Assembly (NCBI GenBank): GCA_964030785.1
Contig: OZ034971.1
Coordinates: 48,038,578-48,102,577 of the forward strand
Direction of reading: 5' to 3'
Source of the DNA: Siderastrea siderea
Lineage: Eukaryota > Cnidaria > Anthozoa > Scleractinia > Rhizangiidae
Length of the DNA: 64,000 nucleotides
A model generated the notes under the pieces. That model had not been told where the DNA came from. It made no database searches and was given only the letters and a program-made list of their open reading frames with translations. The position numbers and the translations under genes are program-made. This document shows, piece by piece, positions 22,153 through 33,453 of this stretch (position 1 is its first letter; every line of letters begins with the position of its first letter).

Positions 22153-25043
22153 ATGAGAATAGCGGTAATCGGTGCTGGAGCTAGTGGCCTTACTTGCATA
22201 AAATGCTGCAAAGACGATGGATTTGAGCCTGTGTGTTTTGAGCAAGAAGACTCCATCGGGGGGCTGTGGTATTTTACCGAGGAGGAACGCCATAGCTCTG
22301 TGTACAGATCGACTGTTATCAACACAAGCAAGGAGATGATGTGTTTCTCGGATTTCCCAATCCCCAGAGAATACCCACCTTTTATGCACCATCAATGGAT
22401 CATGAAATATTTCCATCTTTACGCGGCAGCGTTCGATTTGTACAAGCATATTCGATACCGCACCAAAGTAGTCGACCTCAGGAAAGCGGCTGATTTCGAG
22501 CAGACTGGGAAATGGGAAGTTTTGTTTCAAGATCTGAACAGCAAGGATCCTGGAGTAGTGAAGAGAGAAGTGTATGATGCCGTGATGATTTGTACAGGGC
22601 ATCACTCTGAGCCCTCGTGGCCAGTCTTTCCCGGTATGGAACAGTTTTCAGGAATCAAGATGCACAGTCATAGCTACAAGAACTTCAGACCATTTGAGAA
22701 CCAAAATGTCCTGGTGGTGGGTAAGTAATATTATTGTTTAATTAGGAAATTGGCTACCAGCTATTTGAAAGAATTAATTTTAACGTCAGTTATAATTACT
22801 ATGCGCCATACTGTCCTACTGAGCAGTCGTTATAAGTGGTTGTCAACTGAGGAACGCTCTTCCCCCACGTCTGCGAATGAGACTATACTGACAGTTATTT
22901 ACCCTCGGGATGACTTACCCTCCTACATGCGAAATGATTGCCCAACGCTACACTAAGCGAGGGCTTGAACTGAGCGGGGGGGGGGGGATAGGGTCTGACC
23001 TTCCCAATTCCCAAGTCCTTTACTCCCTTGTCCCCCTTCCTTGGTGGCTCCCGCCGACAGGAAACTCCTTCCCGGGAATTCTCTTCTTCCCACCCCCGAC
23101 TGTGCTAAAATTGGTCCGAAGTGCTAAACGCAGTCACAATGGCAACCATTTCCGATGGGGTTTCCATTTAGAGAAACAGAGCAAAAGGTTAAGCTCAGAG
23201 TTTGAAGATTGACATTTCTCTTTGCGTTTTTACCCTGGCAGCGAGTTCGTATAGTAGAGTATAGTGATGTAAGAAGCATGTGCATTGCATTATTCATCGC
23301 TGTCGACATGGCACTGTCCCTGGGAATGATTTTGAGATTCCTGCCTCCCCTAGAACCCTTTCCAAATCAGGTTATTCCAATTTGCCCCCTGAAAAATTAA
23401 CTGTTGTTGTGTGCATATTTTGTGCATACGAGACACTTTCAGGGGTTGGGAAGCGTAATTGCAATTGGGTGTAGGGACGCCCTGGAGCGGATATATAAAT
23501 TAAAGTACAAGGGTTTGATGCAGTTAATCAGATTTGTCTCTTGTTACATACAGGTATAGGAAACTCTGGAGGCGACATTGCCGTGGAACTCAGCCGCCAC
23601 TCTGCCCGGGTGTACCTCAGCACTCGCAGGGGTGCATGGGTGTTGTCCCGTCTAGGGAGGGGTGGAGAGCCAATTGACATGAGTAGGAGTAGGCGATTTT
23701 TAACCCTGATACCCGGCAAACTTCGTAAGCACCTTGCACTGAAAGCAGTGAATCAGAGATTTGATCACGATGCATTTGGCTTACGCCCTCAGCATCCAAT
23801 CTTTAGCCAGCATCCAATGGTAAACGACGACCTTCCTCATCGCATTATCGCGGGAGCTGTGGTTGTTAAGCCTAATGTCAGCCGCTTCACCGAAACTGGG
23901 GTTGTCTTTGATGATGGCTCCGAAGCGAATGGTCTGGACGCAGTGATTTTCTGTACAGGATATAAAATAGGATTCAAGTTTGTAGATCCTTCCATTCTTG
24001 CTGTTTACGATAACAAGGTTGAGTTATACAAATATGTGTTTCCGCCGAACCTTGCCCGACCAACTCTTGCCGTTCTTGGTTGCGTTCAACCCCGTGGAGC
24101 TATTTTTCCAATATCAGATTTGCAAGCGCGCTGGGCAATACAAGTCTTTTGTGGAAAGAAGTCACTTCCTCCGAAGAGTGTCATGGTGGAAGACATCAAA
24201 AAGAAAAGAGAAGCAATGGAACAGAGGTACTACGCTTCCAAACGTCACACGATACAGGTTAGACATTCTCACATTGTTTCTACAAAAATTAGGATCCATC
24301 TTATCCCTTTAAGTCCCAATAGTGACAAGCATCTAATTTCTCCGTACAATAACACTTCTTGATCAAAACATGCCGGTCATAAGATAAAGTAACTAATCAC
24401 CAATGACGACATTTCTTGACGTGTAAGTAAATTCTCCGGCCAGTACCATAAGAAAATATATGGAGTACAGCGAGGAGAAGTTGCATATTGATATTTGGGC
24501 TTAAAGAGTTCACTTAGGAGAGCTTCGTGAATCCGATCACTGGCCTCCTGAAAAATTGTGGTTGTTTCGCTCAGAAATTCAGGTTTCATTCATATTCCGT
24601 ATAGATTCGTTACGGTTGAATCGCACACTCTTATCGATTTACTTATGTACAGGTTCATTTCTGGTAATGAACGGTGTCTCTACCATACCCAACGATCAAA
24701 TACTTTCTCACAGGTTGACTACATTCCATACTGTGATGAAATAGCCAGTGAGGTCGGCTGTAAACCAGACTTGTGGAGGCTCTTTTTCAGTGACCCTGCC
24801 TTGGCCCTAAGGTGCTTTTTTGGACCCTGTACTCCGGCACAGTATCGCCTCATGGGACCTAATGCATGGGCAGGTGCAAAGAAGGCCATTGAAGATGCTC
24901 CTGGAAATGTAATCTTTGCGACGAAGACACGCGTCTTGCAGCAGCAAGAAGACAAGACCCGTAGCTTTTTCGTTTACCTGAAGTTCCTCGTTTTGTTGGC
25001 TGTCTTTCTCGCCATCTTATGGAGAGTTTCGCGGGAAACTTGA
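22153..25043 (+). CDS. FMO: Flavin-containing monooxygenase, complete, three exons, 533 residues
   Basis: NADPH- and oxygen-dependent oxidation of soft nucleophiles (N or S) is the family role, at the ER membrane. Exons: 22153-22720, 23554-24257, 24714-25043; introns are GT-AG and the joins keep frame (codon 190 is split by intron 1). The start AAAATGA opens directly on the FAD fold. Visible motifs: FAD site GAGASG at residues 7-12 with E30, DSIGGLW at 33-39, the FMO signature FxGxxxHxxxY at 165-175 (FSGIKMHSHSY), the NADPH site GIGNSG at 190-195 formed across intron 1, and the late VIFCTGY element. The C-terminus is a hydrophobic anchor (FLVLLAVFLAILW) followed by RVSRET. The length, 533, matches vertebrate FMOs. 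A MITE sits in intron 2 and another lies about 100 bp after the stop. The gene diverges from the receptor-like gene at 14371-21476. The subtype (FMO5-like or other) cannot be decided by eye. Confidence 0.95.
24301..24512 (+). mobile_element. MITE family TTAACCCTTTAAGCCC, copy 3, in FMO intron 2
   Basis: Starts TTATCCCTTTAAGTCCC and ends GGGCTTAAAGAGTT; the interior aligns with copy 1. It fills almost half of the 456-bp intron. Confidence 0.85.
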
Positions 25044-25140
25044 GCAATTCAGAAAGGTGTGGTAATGTAGTTTTATCCTTTAAGTTTGTGGATAAAATCC
25101 TGGAGTGTGACGTGACAAAAGAAAGCTCTTTAGCAGTCCT

Positions 25141-25358
25141 GGGCCTGGTTGTTCGAAAGCCGATTAACGCTTATCCACGATTAAAAGGTATTGCGGTTTT
25201 CATCTCGCTCGATAACGCGTTGAAACGTTTTCTGAAAGCTAGTTAAAACTGAAGGGTGCAATTATTTTGGAAAAGACTTTATTGATTAGTAATCAGATAA
25301 GGATTAAATTCCACGCCAATCCTGGTCTAGCTTAATCGTGCTCTAAACAACTGGGCCC
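25141..25358. mobile_element. MITE, GGGCCCAGTTGTTC-type ends, copy 2
   Basis: GGGCCTGGTTGTTCGAAAGC faces CTCTAAACAACTGGGCCC. It begins about 100 bp after the FMO stop, so it is probably in the 3' UTR. A partial relative follows at 25560-25740 (CCGATTAGCGCTAATCG). Confidence 0.8.
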
Positions 25359-25817
25359 TGTGGTACTCGCTTTTTTTTTTTTTTTTTTTTTGTTGCTTAG
25401 ATTCTTAACTAGCTTACAGAAAGGTAAAGAAGGGGAGTCTTTTAGTAGACACAAAAATATTTTAGAGTTTCCAACATGACATAACCCCAGAATTTCCAGG
25501 GTGGTTGCCGAACCGAAAACAAATTGCTTTTGAATTACCTAATATAATACAAATCTTCTGGTCCCGGTTCCTGGAAAGCCGATTAGCGCTAATCGATGGT
25601 TAATCTCGCTAATCCAGGATTAAAAGTTATCCTTCGGTTAGATTCTGTTCCTGAAAGCACGATTAGCACTAACCAAGTGATAAACGAGGGGTTAAATTTA
25701 ATCCACCTAGAGAGGTCGATTAATTCACTAAGCGGGGGAAAAACTTGATCAAAACAAACAAAGTACAAACTGCTTATTTTTATTTAATAGCTTGTTTAAT
25801 TAATTAGAAAGGGAACT

Positions 25818-26374
25818 TTAAAGTGCACCTAACCCCAAAATATTTTTTACGCTAATATAAATCTTTGCACCCATTTTAAAAACATTTCGCCATTATTTGC
25901 AGTTTTTGACTCTTTTATGGGCTTCAAAACTTACGACAAACTAAGTATCAGCTCCCAGTTGGCTTGTTAGCTCAATTGGTTAGAGCGCTGCACCGGTATC
26001 GCAGAGGTCAGGGTTCGAATCCCGGTAAGCCTGATTTTTTCAGGCTTTCTTTTCGCAACTGCATAAGTTGCGTTAATAACTGCGAGGATCTTCTTTACAT
26101 TTAAACTAAGTACCATTTGACGTCACAAACTGCTTTGCATGCATGTTTACAAAGACTTAAGGAGATGCAAATCAGTTTGTGATGTCAAATCCAGAATAGA
26201 CCCATGCCCTCACTAGCTCGGTCGTGTACCAGATGATGGCTAGATTTCGTAACCTTTACGGCCTATAAAAAGTCAAGACTGAGGGGGATTTCATAAAAAA
26301 AGGCGTAATGCTTTTCGAACAGGTGCAAAGAGTTATTTTAGCGAAAAAATATTTTGGAGTTAGGTGCACTTTAA
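25818..26374. mobile_element. Inverted-repeat element, about 557 bp, containing a tRNA-derived SINE
   Basis: About 50-bp inverted ends start TTAAAGTGCACCTAACCCC and include AAAATATTTTTTACGC. TTAA at both ends may be the target duplication. A SINE lies at 25961-26100 and a further hairpin at 26112-26193 (GACGTCACAAACTG facing CAGTTTGTGATGTC). Confidence 0.75.
25961..26100 (+). mobile_element. tRNA-derived SINE
   Basis: The head has GGCTTGT pairing with GTAAGCC, an A box TAGCTCAATTGG and a B box GGGTTCGAATCC. The tail has an AGGCTTTCTTTTCGCAACTG-type body. Base 33 is C and not T, and the anticodon and T stems carry mismatches, so it is not a working tRNA gene. A degenerate relative at 51584 shares the upstream words CAGCTCCCAG and TGGCTTG. 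Confidence 0.75.
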
Positions 26375-27126
26375 GTAGAGTTCTAGCTCTTTTATAGAGT
26401 TATAGAGTACCTAATGAATTTGAACGCGCGGTAAGTAGTTTGTAATTTTATTTCCGGTCGTGCGAAGAGATCTTTGCGGGGGAGGGCGGGTTGCTGATTT
26501 GCACTTGATGGCGCGAAAAACTGACGTGTCTGTGCCGTGGTAACTGGTCACTGCTCTGACGAAAAGAAACATAGGCACGCATTGCGTGCTTGACCTATGT
26601 TGAAATAACAAGTCTCATCCTGGCGTATTTGCGATTTTTAAGACATACTCTGAAGACAAAACAACACGCGATCATTCTTGTCAATACTTCCCCCTCCACT
26701 ATAGCAGACTGAGCGCTGATGGAAAGTAACTGTTTCGAAAACAGCTTTTTCGCCTACTCAGCAATACCCTTGGAATTTAAGACAAAATCCTGCTAAAAAC
26801 CCAGTCAGACCAAAATTGGAGATAGAACAACCATCGGGCTAGTAGGCTACAGGCGAAAAAGTCAAACTGGCACTAGAACAAAACAACTGCATAAGAATTT
26901 CAAATTAAATCTAAAACTGAAACCTCAGTTAAGCTCAACTAATAATTGTCTGCATAGTAGTAAATGATATAAATCTAGGTCAAGACAAGAGGTGAAAGAA
27001 ACAAATGTATCAGATAATAATTTGAGAAGAGGACAGCCATTTGTACTCCCAGTTGCACAAACTTGTTTATGAAAATTGAAGACCGAAAGAGGACAACGGT
27101 CGTTTTTCAAACAAATTTTCTTGCCA

Positions 27127-27570
27127 TATGTTCCTGTATACGATAAAACCAAGAGAGAAATCATTCCTATGTCGGTTGGAAAATCTGTGGATATGACTGA
27201 TATAAATCATGGACAAAACATCGTAAACTAAAACTTCACCAAATTATGGGAAGAGAAAACAGGTTTAAAAACCTGCAGACACGCTTGAATGAACAAACTA
27301 AATTATGCAAATTGCTATCTTAAACAAGTCACTATAAATTTCAAAAACTATATGTTCCCGTATATGATAAAACCAAGAGAGAAATCATTTCTATGTCGGC
27401 TGGAAGATCTGTGGTTATGACTGATATAAATCATGGACGCAATATCGTAAACTAAAACTTAACTGTACTATGGGAAGAGAAAACAGGTGAAACACAGACA
27501 CGCTTGGATGAACAAACTAATTTATGCAAATTGCAATCTTAAACACTTCGCTATAAATTTCAAATTACCA
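27127..27570 (+). repeat. Tandem duplication, two units of 224 bp
   Basis: TATGTTCCTGTATACGATAA at 27127 recurs at 27351 with few changes. GACTGATATAAATCATGGAC and CTATAAATTTCAAA also repeat in order. No coding capacity seen. Confidence 0.9.
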
Positions 27571-27859
27571 AACAAAGCTGTTTTAAAAAACCTTGCAAAG
27601 TACAGTCAAAATTATCCGTATCAAGCGCAGATACAATCTTTTCAAACACCATCTTGCTCAAAGATACATAGCCCAAACAGCTGTTTCCTAACACAATTCA
27701 CAAAGGAACAAATTAAATTACAGTTTCTCGTCAACAAGTCTATTTTTGGAACGCGGCTGTGTTTTTGTCACGTTCCACCGTTGGCCACGACAAAGTTCAA
27801 TTTTACCTGCCCTTACAATAGCTTTTAAAAATTACCATCAATTCCACCACACCAAGCGT

Positions 27860-27860
<1 letters not shown>

Positions 27861-27913
<53 letters not shown>
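27861..27913 (+). repeat. (TAA)n microsatellite, LINE tail
   Basis: About 17 units of TAA; it is the tail of the minus-strand LINE copy. Confidence 0.95.
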
Positions 27914-27916
<3 letters not shown>

Positions 27917-28240
27917 TTTCTAAAGCGCCCTTTCCCAACGGTCCAAAGGCGCTATTTACAATTAAATTATCAATTTAAAAAAGCACGCTTAAAAAGAACT
28001 GTTTTCAGCTGTCTTTTAAAAATGTCTAGCGATTCTGCATCCCTAACATGTTGTGGAAGACTGTTCCAAAGCAACGGCGCAGCAACAGAGAAAGCACGGT
28101 GGCCATAACTATTTAGTTTGAAACCAGGCACGACGAGTAAATTTTTCTTTGCAGATCTTAGATAACGTCCCGGAATGTAGCTGACAAGGAGATCCTCAAT
28201 GTAAGCAGGCGTTAGGCCATGGAGAGTCTGAAAATATTAT
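27861..28240 (-). mobile_element. LINE 3' end (ORF2 C-terminus, 3' UTR and ATT tail)
   Basis: Minus strand: a frame from about 28235 with LTPAYIEDLLVSYIPGRYL, then YGHRAFSVAAPLLWNSLPQH and SLDIFKRQLKTVLFKRAF and a stop, the usual end of LINE ORF2 in the L2/CR1/RTE range. A GC-rich 3' UTR with GCGCCTTTGGACCGTTGGG follows, then (ATT)n. It is 5'-truncated. Confidence 0.85.
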
Positions 28241-28442
28241 ACTCGAGAGGAAAAAGAAGAAAAGCACATTTGCGCTGATCCTTTCCGTCCCCATATGTAC
28301 ATTCAACATGGTCGGTAAGCTTAACCTTGTCTGACCATCAGCTTCAGTAAGCGGATTCTAACCAGCTCTTTCATTGGTAGAATGTCCTCTTAGCTTAGTA
28401 GCCTCAATCTGATTGGTGCCACATAGTGCCACATAAATTCCC

Positions 28443-28580
28443 CAGGGGGCGCACTCCCATGTGAAAAGTGCATGGATGCTCGTCGGCTCGCGTTCACCGT
28501 CTGTTTCAGAATAGATTTAATTCAAATTTTCCGACGAGCATTCCCGCCCGTCTCACATGGGACTCCCCCTCCCCCCGGAT
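28443..28580. mobile_element. Short relative of the 10.7-kb MITE
   Basis: CCATGTGAAAAGTGCATGGA and GGATGCTCGTCGG at the left face CCGACGAGCATTCC and CATGGGACTCCCCC at the right. It directly precedes the TACA microsatellite. Confidence 0.75.
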
Positions 28581-28585
28581 CAAAA

Positions 28586-28691
28586 ATACATACATACATA
28601 CATACATACATACATACATACATACATACATACATACATACATACATACATACATACATACAAACAAACAAACAAACAAACAAACAAACAA
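28586..28691 (+). repeat. (TACA)n followed by (CAAA)n microsatellite
   Basis: About 18 TACA units, then about 8 CAAA units. The long frames reading HTYIHTYI are artefacts. Confidence 0.97.
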
Positions 28692-28994
28692 ATATAGAAA
28701 GCGACAAACTGCAGTCTGGCTAAGACCCTGTGTTTTCAACATAGGTCAAAAACTCATGGTAAACAGCCGAAAGAAAGCTAAAATTCTGTCAAGAAATCGT
28801 TTCTTTCAGGATTATGACAGGTAAGCGTATTCACGAATTATCCAGCTTTCGTTTGTGACAATTTTGGTTGCAAGGAAGCGAATAAGAAACGAGTTCAAGG
28901 CGATTTCGCAAAATGTGTTCAAACTGCTTCGTAAAAAAGCTGCTCCCCTTGGAGTATTTTTATATAAGCTTAAAAAAATTAGCATAACTCAGAT

Positions 28995-30425
28995 TACCCT
29001 GCAAGCAGAGGTTTCTTGGTCGCCCTATGTTCCGGCGGGCGAATAAATAACCTCTGCGCAAAACCGTCCGATTTCCTGTCGTGCACGCGCAAAATTCGTC
29101 ATACGCGTCGTCACTTACCTTTTGCACGCGCGTTTATTCGTGAGATAAACAAAACTTTTGAACTCCATAAAAACGTTACTTGCACCCGCTTTATTTGAGC
29201 GTTACTTTCAACTCCGGATAAATATCAGTAAAGCAAAGGTTTAACAATTGCTGCCTTATCTTTCTGCGTATTTTCTGAGCTAGGAGAAATGACAAAAGAA
29301 TTTTGTAACAAAAACAGCAAATCTGTCGCGTACAACAACCTTGCAAGTGTATCACAGCGCGCGCACTTTTTGACAGCATTTAGGGGCCGACCATTTAACT
29401 CTTGAGGGGGGGTGTGGATGATTTCCAAAAAAAATTTCCTGTAAGCCCTTGTCGGAAGAAAAAAATTGCATGCAGCACAAATGAAATACAAAAAAAATTC
29501 TTGCACTGCTGCAAGCAAGAAAAAAAATCTTGCAAAGCTATTTCATCATTCCAGGGGGAATTTACAAAATCCCAGCAAAACTGCAACCATTCTTCCCTTG
29601 CTCCCTTTAAACTCTGGAGTTGGTCATGCTTCAGAATGTGCAATGCATTCTTAGCTTTATAGGGTCCGACAATCTGTGAGCCAGCGAGCCACTCCAGTTA
29701 GCCTAAAGCTATTTTTCAAATTAGACCATGATCAACTAACTTCAATTCTGCTTTCACATTTGTTTTTGAGATTTCAGTCCACTTTTAAATTTTAACTTAT
29801 GATTCTAGCAGTAATTACCATGCTATATATGAGCATTTCTGAACTGCTTTTTGGTTTTTTTTAAATAAGAAACTAACATTTTCAAATCTACCTGTGGAGC
29901 ATCACTAATATTATGACGTAATATTAAATGAGTGTAAAGAATGACTTTCCGAAAACATGTTTTTGTATAGCATGATTTTGTATAGCTTACAACATTTTAA
30001 GGCTTTGCAGCTCCATATTGAACTATTACAACAATAACCACAATGTAAATGTAAATACATTCTGTAAATGTAAACACATGACACTTTTTTGAGGAAAAAA
30101 AAATCCTGCAGAGAAATGAAGAGGAAAAAAATATTCTGCAGAGCATTTAGAAGGAAAAAAATATCCTGCCCACCAGGTTGCTAGAAAAAAAAAAGCTTGC
30201 TGACCAGAAATCATCCACCCCTCCCCTCAAGAGTTAAATGGTCGGCCCCTTACAGCATGCGTCAGCTTCAAAACCGGTTGAGAGCCGGTTAGAATCAAGT
30301 ATTTTTAATTAACTCATCCAAAATCCTGGACGGCGGCAGATCAAAGAATCAGACGGTTTTGTGCAGAGGTTACTTATTCGCCCGCCGGAACATAGGGCGA
30401 CCAAGAAACCTCTGCTTGCAGGGTA
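28995..30425. mobile_element. MuDR-like MITE with 9-bp TSD, split by a nested Harbinger-like MITE
   Basis: TIRs of about 80 bp, with about three mismatches, begin TACCCTGCAAGCAGAGG on each end. The 9-bp duplication AACTCAGAT flanks both sides (28986-28994, 30426-30434). The TIR carries the same CCCTGC-nA-GCAGAGG core and inner CCTCTGC as the element at 43981-45432, so the two belong to one superfamily. A second element occupies 29383-30249, which leaves about 564 bp of the host element. Confidence 0.85.
29383..30249. mobile_element. Harbinger-like MITE, 867 bp, 3-bp TSD TTA, nested
   Basis: Inverted ends start GGGGCCGACCATTTAACTCT and continue about 45 bp with indels in the G run. TTA flanks both sides (29380-29382, 30250-30252). 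Inside, A-rich words with TCCTGCAGAG recur near the right end. No transposase. Confidence 0.8.
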
Positions 30426-31399
30426 AACTCAGATCCGCTCGCCCACAAAACAACTCAGCTCACGACTACAGTACTGTCGCTAGCATCAATCAGCTTGATG
30501 CTGCACACAAAAGGAGACCACAGGACACAAACAACGAACGCAAGTTGATAATTTTAGTTTTATTTATTATTCCTTTTCTTAACTATTGTGGATTCCCTGT
30601 GGAGTAAGCTTATGATAAAACGAAACTGAAAGCCATGAATTTCGAAGCCATCTTTCATCGCAAGCGATACGGCGAATAATCGACTTTTCACGGAACAATT
30701 TGCCGGTTTGGGTTTCTACAGAAGAATTATTGAATGAAACAAAATATTTAATTATGGCAATTTTGCAAAAGCAGAAGAGATGTTTTATTGAAATAACGTG
30801 AATATAAGACGAAAATTTTGACGATTAATTGAAGCGAAGTTGTTGTCGTTCTCAAACAGTGCAGACACTGAAACAGAGGTTTTTCACTGATTTAAAACAA
30901 AAACAAAATGTCAAATTTCTGTAACAGGGGAACGTAACAAAACAGATAGGCTACAAATATCAAAGACAATTATTCGGCACAAATCAGTACTTTATTGTTT
31001 ACAATTTTCCGAGAGGCAAGTCTTGCTTTGTTTAAGCTCAAAATAGTTTCGATGATTGAAAGATTATTAAGGGGTGGTGAACTCACCGATTTTCAGATAT
31101 AGCCGACATTTCACCTCGAATCAGCATCAGTTTGCACTGAACCTTGATTTCCACCTTGTTTGTCTTTGAGGAAAGGTTTGAAGTTTTGTTTTTCACAACC
31201 AGAAAAAGGGCAAATCGTACCGCGGTCAAATATCGACATTAGACTACAACAGGTATCGATCGGTAAAACGAGTATCGGAGTCGACCTTTTTCTCCCGCTC
31301 TGTCGTTTTCCCGCGCATTTACATGCTGGCAACTTGTTTAACCGGTTTGATATGAGTTTAACCGAGGGAGCACCGAGGGATAGTTAAACGAGGAATAAC

Positions 31400-31500
31400 T
31401 CTGCTTTCAGGAACGCCTTTTTATCCCTGGATTAGTTATTCTAGAGGTAAGGAATTTAGTCTTGGATTAGCTGCTAATCGGGGGATAATTTTTAGGCTGA
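31400..31500. repeat. Partial relative of the GGGCCCAGTTGTTC MITE
   Basis: AACTCTGCTTTCAGGAACGC and GGATTAGCTGCTAATCGGGG resemble the interior of the 25.1-kb and 25.6-kb copies. Confidence 0.4.
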
Positions 31501-31545
31501 TCTGCTGTTGTCTATTGCGTAACCAGTGGTAGCGGCAAAAGCCCG

Positions 31546-31787
31546 GGGGCCCGTTTCTCGAAAGTCTCGGTAACTTTTCGGGCCTGGAGCTATATTTTCA
31601 AATCAAAATCTATAGAATGGTGGTGTAGCTTTTAGCCTGCAAACCAACTACACTTGTTTCGTCAACTTAAAATTTTACTTCTTAGCTTTAAAAACCAACA
31701 AAATTTGAATCTTTAAGGTAAATTTTACGCTCAAAAAATTGCTTTTGGGGCCCGAAAAGTTATCGGGACTTTCGGGAAACGGACCCC
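31546..31787. mobile_element. MITE, GTTTCTCGAAAGTC-type ends, copy 1
   Basis: GGGGGCCCGTTTCTCGAAAG at the left and TTTCGGGAAACGGACCCC at the right. A second inner pair is TAACTTTTCGGGCC and GGCCCGAAAAGTTA. Related to the element at 56543. Confidence 0.75.
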
Positions 31788-31839
31788 TGCAGGGCATTGC
31801 TTTATCCAGTTTGCATCCTTTAATAGCAAAATAGAATCA

Positions 31840-32060
31840 CGTGTCCAGTGGTCGCTTACCGGAGGTTAAAAGCAACAGACAATTGTAAACTATTAGCCTA
31901 AATGTTTGTCGCGGTCGCTTACAAAGGTGGTCGCTATCGAGAGATCCCAACAATGTAGTGATTTAAGTCGGAAAATGTGGTATTTTTGAAGAGTAACGTA
32001 AAAGCGGACGCTTACGGGGAATGGTCGCTTACGAGAGGTGGTCGAAGAGGACATTCCACT
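31840..32060. repeat. GTCGCTTAC-rich segment, possible transposon end
   Basis: GGTCGCTTACCGGAGG, CGGTCGCTTACAAAGGTGGT and GGTCGCTTACGAGAGGTGGT recur within 200 bp, typical of the subterminal repeats of pogo/Tigger-like elements. The partner end was not found. Confidence 0.45.
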
Positions 32061-33038
32061 TCATCTGACCAAAGAAAACGTAATGAATACCCAGTTCAAA
32101 TGTCACAAGAGGCCTGTTTTGTTGTTTCATTTTTTTTATTTACTTCACATTATGGGAAATGGAAATAAGAAAGAATATTCCCTTATAGGATAAATTAAAC
32201 ACAACTTGGTTTCTTTCATTTCTAATCTGTTCCTCTTAGTTTGTTCGTGATAGTCAAATAAGTAGTTTTTGATATGTTGCAAGTTCAAGCTAAAAGGTGG
32301 TCTAAAACCAGTATAATACCTCTTCAAAAGATGTTCGTATTATCATGCTATTTTATTTACATTTTTTGGACCGATTAGGAAACCTGTAAGGTAGGTGAAA
32401 AGGCTTTGACACTACAAAAGTAGAAGCTTTTTAAAGTGTTGATACACTGCTAGAAGGAGCACCTTGAAAATAAAAGGAATTCCATAATTTCACGCCATCA
32501 ATGAATTACACTTAGAACAGATTAGAAGAATACAGTCTTTTATAGTTCATGAACTTAATGGAAATAAGTTAAAATCTCGCGACGATTCTTTTCGTGCAAC
32601 TTGTGTTACAAGTTTGTTGTGAACGTTGGCTTGCGTATCATCGCCTTGCTAGAACACTGTACACCGCTCTAGCAGCAACGCGACAATTCGTGACCCCAAA
32701 AGCCTCTGCGCTTAATTTACTCTGTATATCTGCATGGAATTCTCTCGTTTTGAAGGTGTTCCTTCGAGCAGGAAGATGGGTTTCCTTTCAAACCAAATAT
32801 CAAACTTGTAAGAACTTAGAATCGGTTTATTGTGAAAGTAAACCTCAACTTAGTGCTGAAAAGAGGGTAAACATGCAGAAACACCCTCACAATTGTTAAT
32901 ACTAGATAAGGACCTTAAATGAACATGACGGCAACGACAAGGAGAAAATTCAACTTAAAAAGTGAATCCATGTTCTTTCAACCTACTTCGCTGTTCTGTC
33001 AGCTCGTTTTGGCACAACCATCAGGAGTTGAATTCTTA

Positions 33039-33453
33039 AGGCTAATTTACACGCTGCGATTTGTCGGCCCGATTTGTCGGCCACGATAAATCGGGAAGCG
33101 AATCGGTTTATGTACAATGCAAGCACTGCACATGCATTTTTTATAGTCAAAACTTTTTTATAAAACGTTTTGGAAAACAAAATGGTAGGTGATAACTAGT
33201 TAGTTTGTTTTCAGCTAAAATACCGCAGATATAATTTGTTTTGCGCCAATTCTTTTGCAGGTTGCGTTTTCGTTCTTAAAATCGGGCCCGACAAGCCAAA
33301 ATCTGTGAAGCAGTCACAGATTTTTCTGAATCGGCCGACTTGTCGGATTGGAGTCGCGCGCGCATCGGATCGTCATTCACACGCGCCGATTCGCTCCCCG
33401 ATTTGTCGTGGCCGACAAATCGGCCCGACAAATCGCAGCGTGTAAATTAGCCT
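33039..33453. mobile_element. Harbinger-like MITE, 415 bp, TSD TTA
   Basis: About 50-bp inverted ends start AGGCTAATTTACACGCTGCG; GATTTGTCGGCC is repeated within each. TTA flanks both sides (33036-33038, 33454-33456). Confidence 0.85.

Noticed and set aside
22015..22605. 196-codon minus-strand frame
   Set aside because: Antisense shadow of FMO exon 1; the plus strand carries the FAD and signature motifs.
25961..26032. Functional tRNA gene
   Set aside because: Base 33 is not T, the anticodon and T stems have mismatches, and the same head recurs at 51.6 kb with a shared flank; a SINE explains it better.
28468..28824. Open frames with HTYIHTYI and VCMYVCMY
   Set aside because: Produced by the TACA/CAAA microsatellite.
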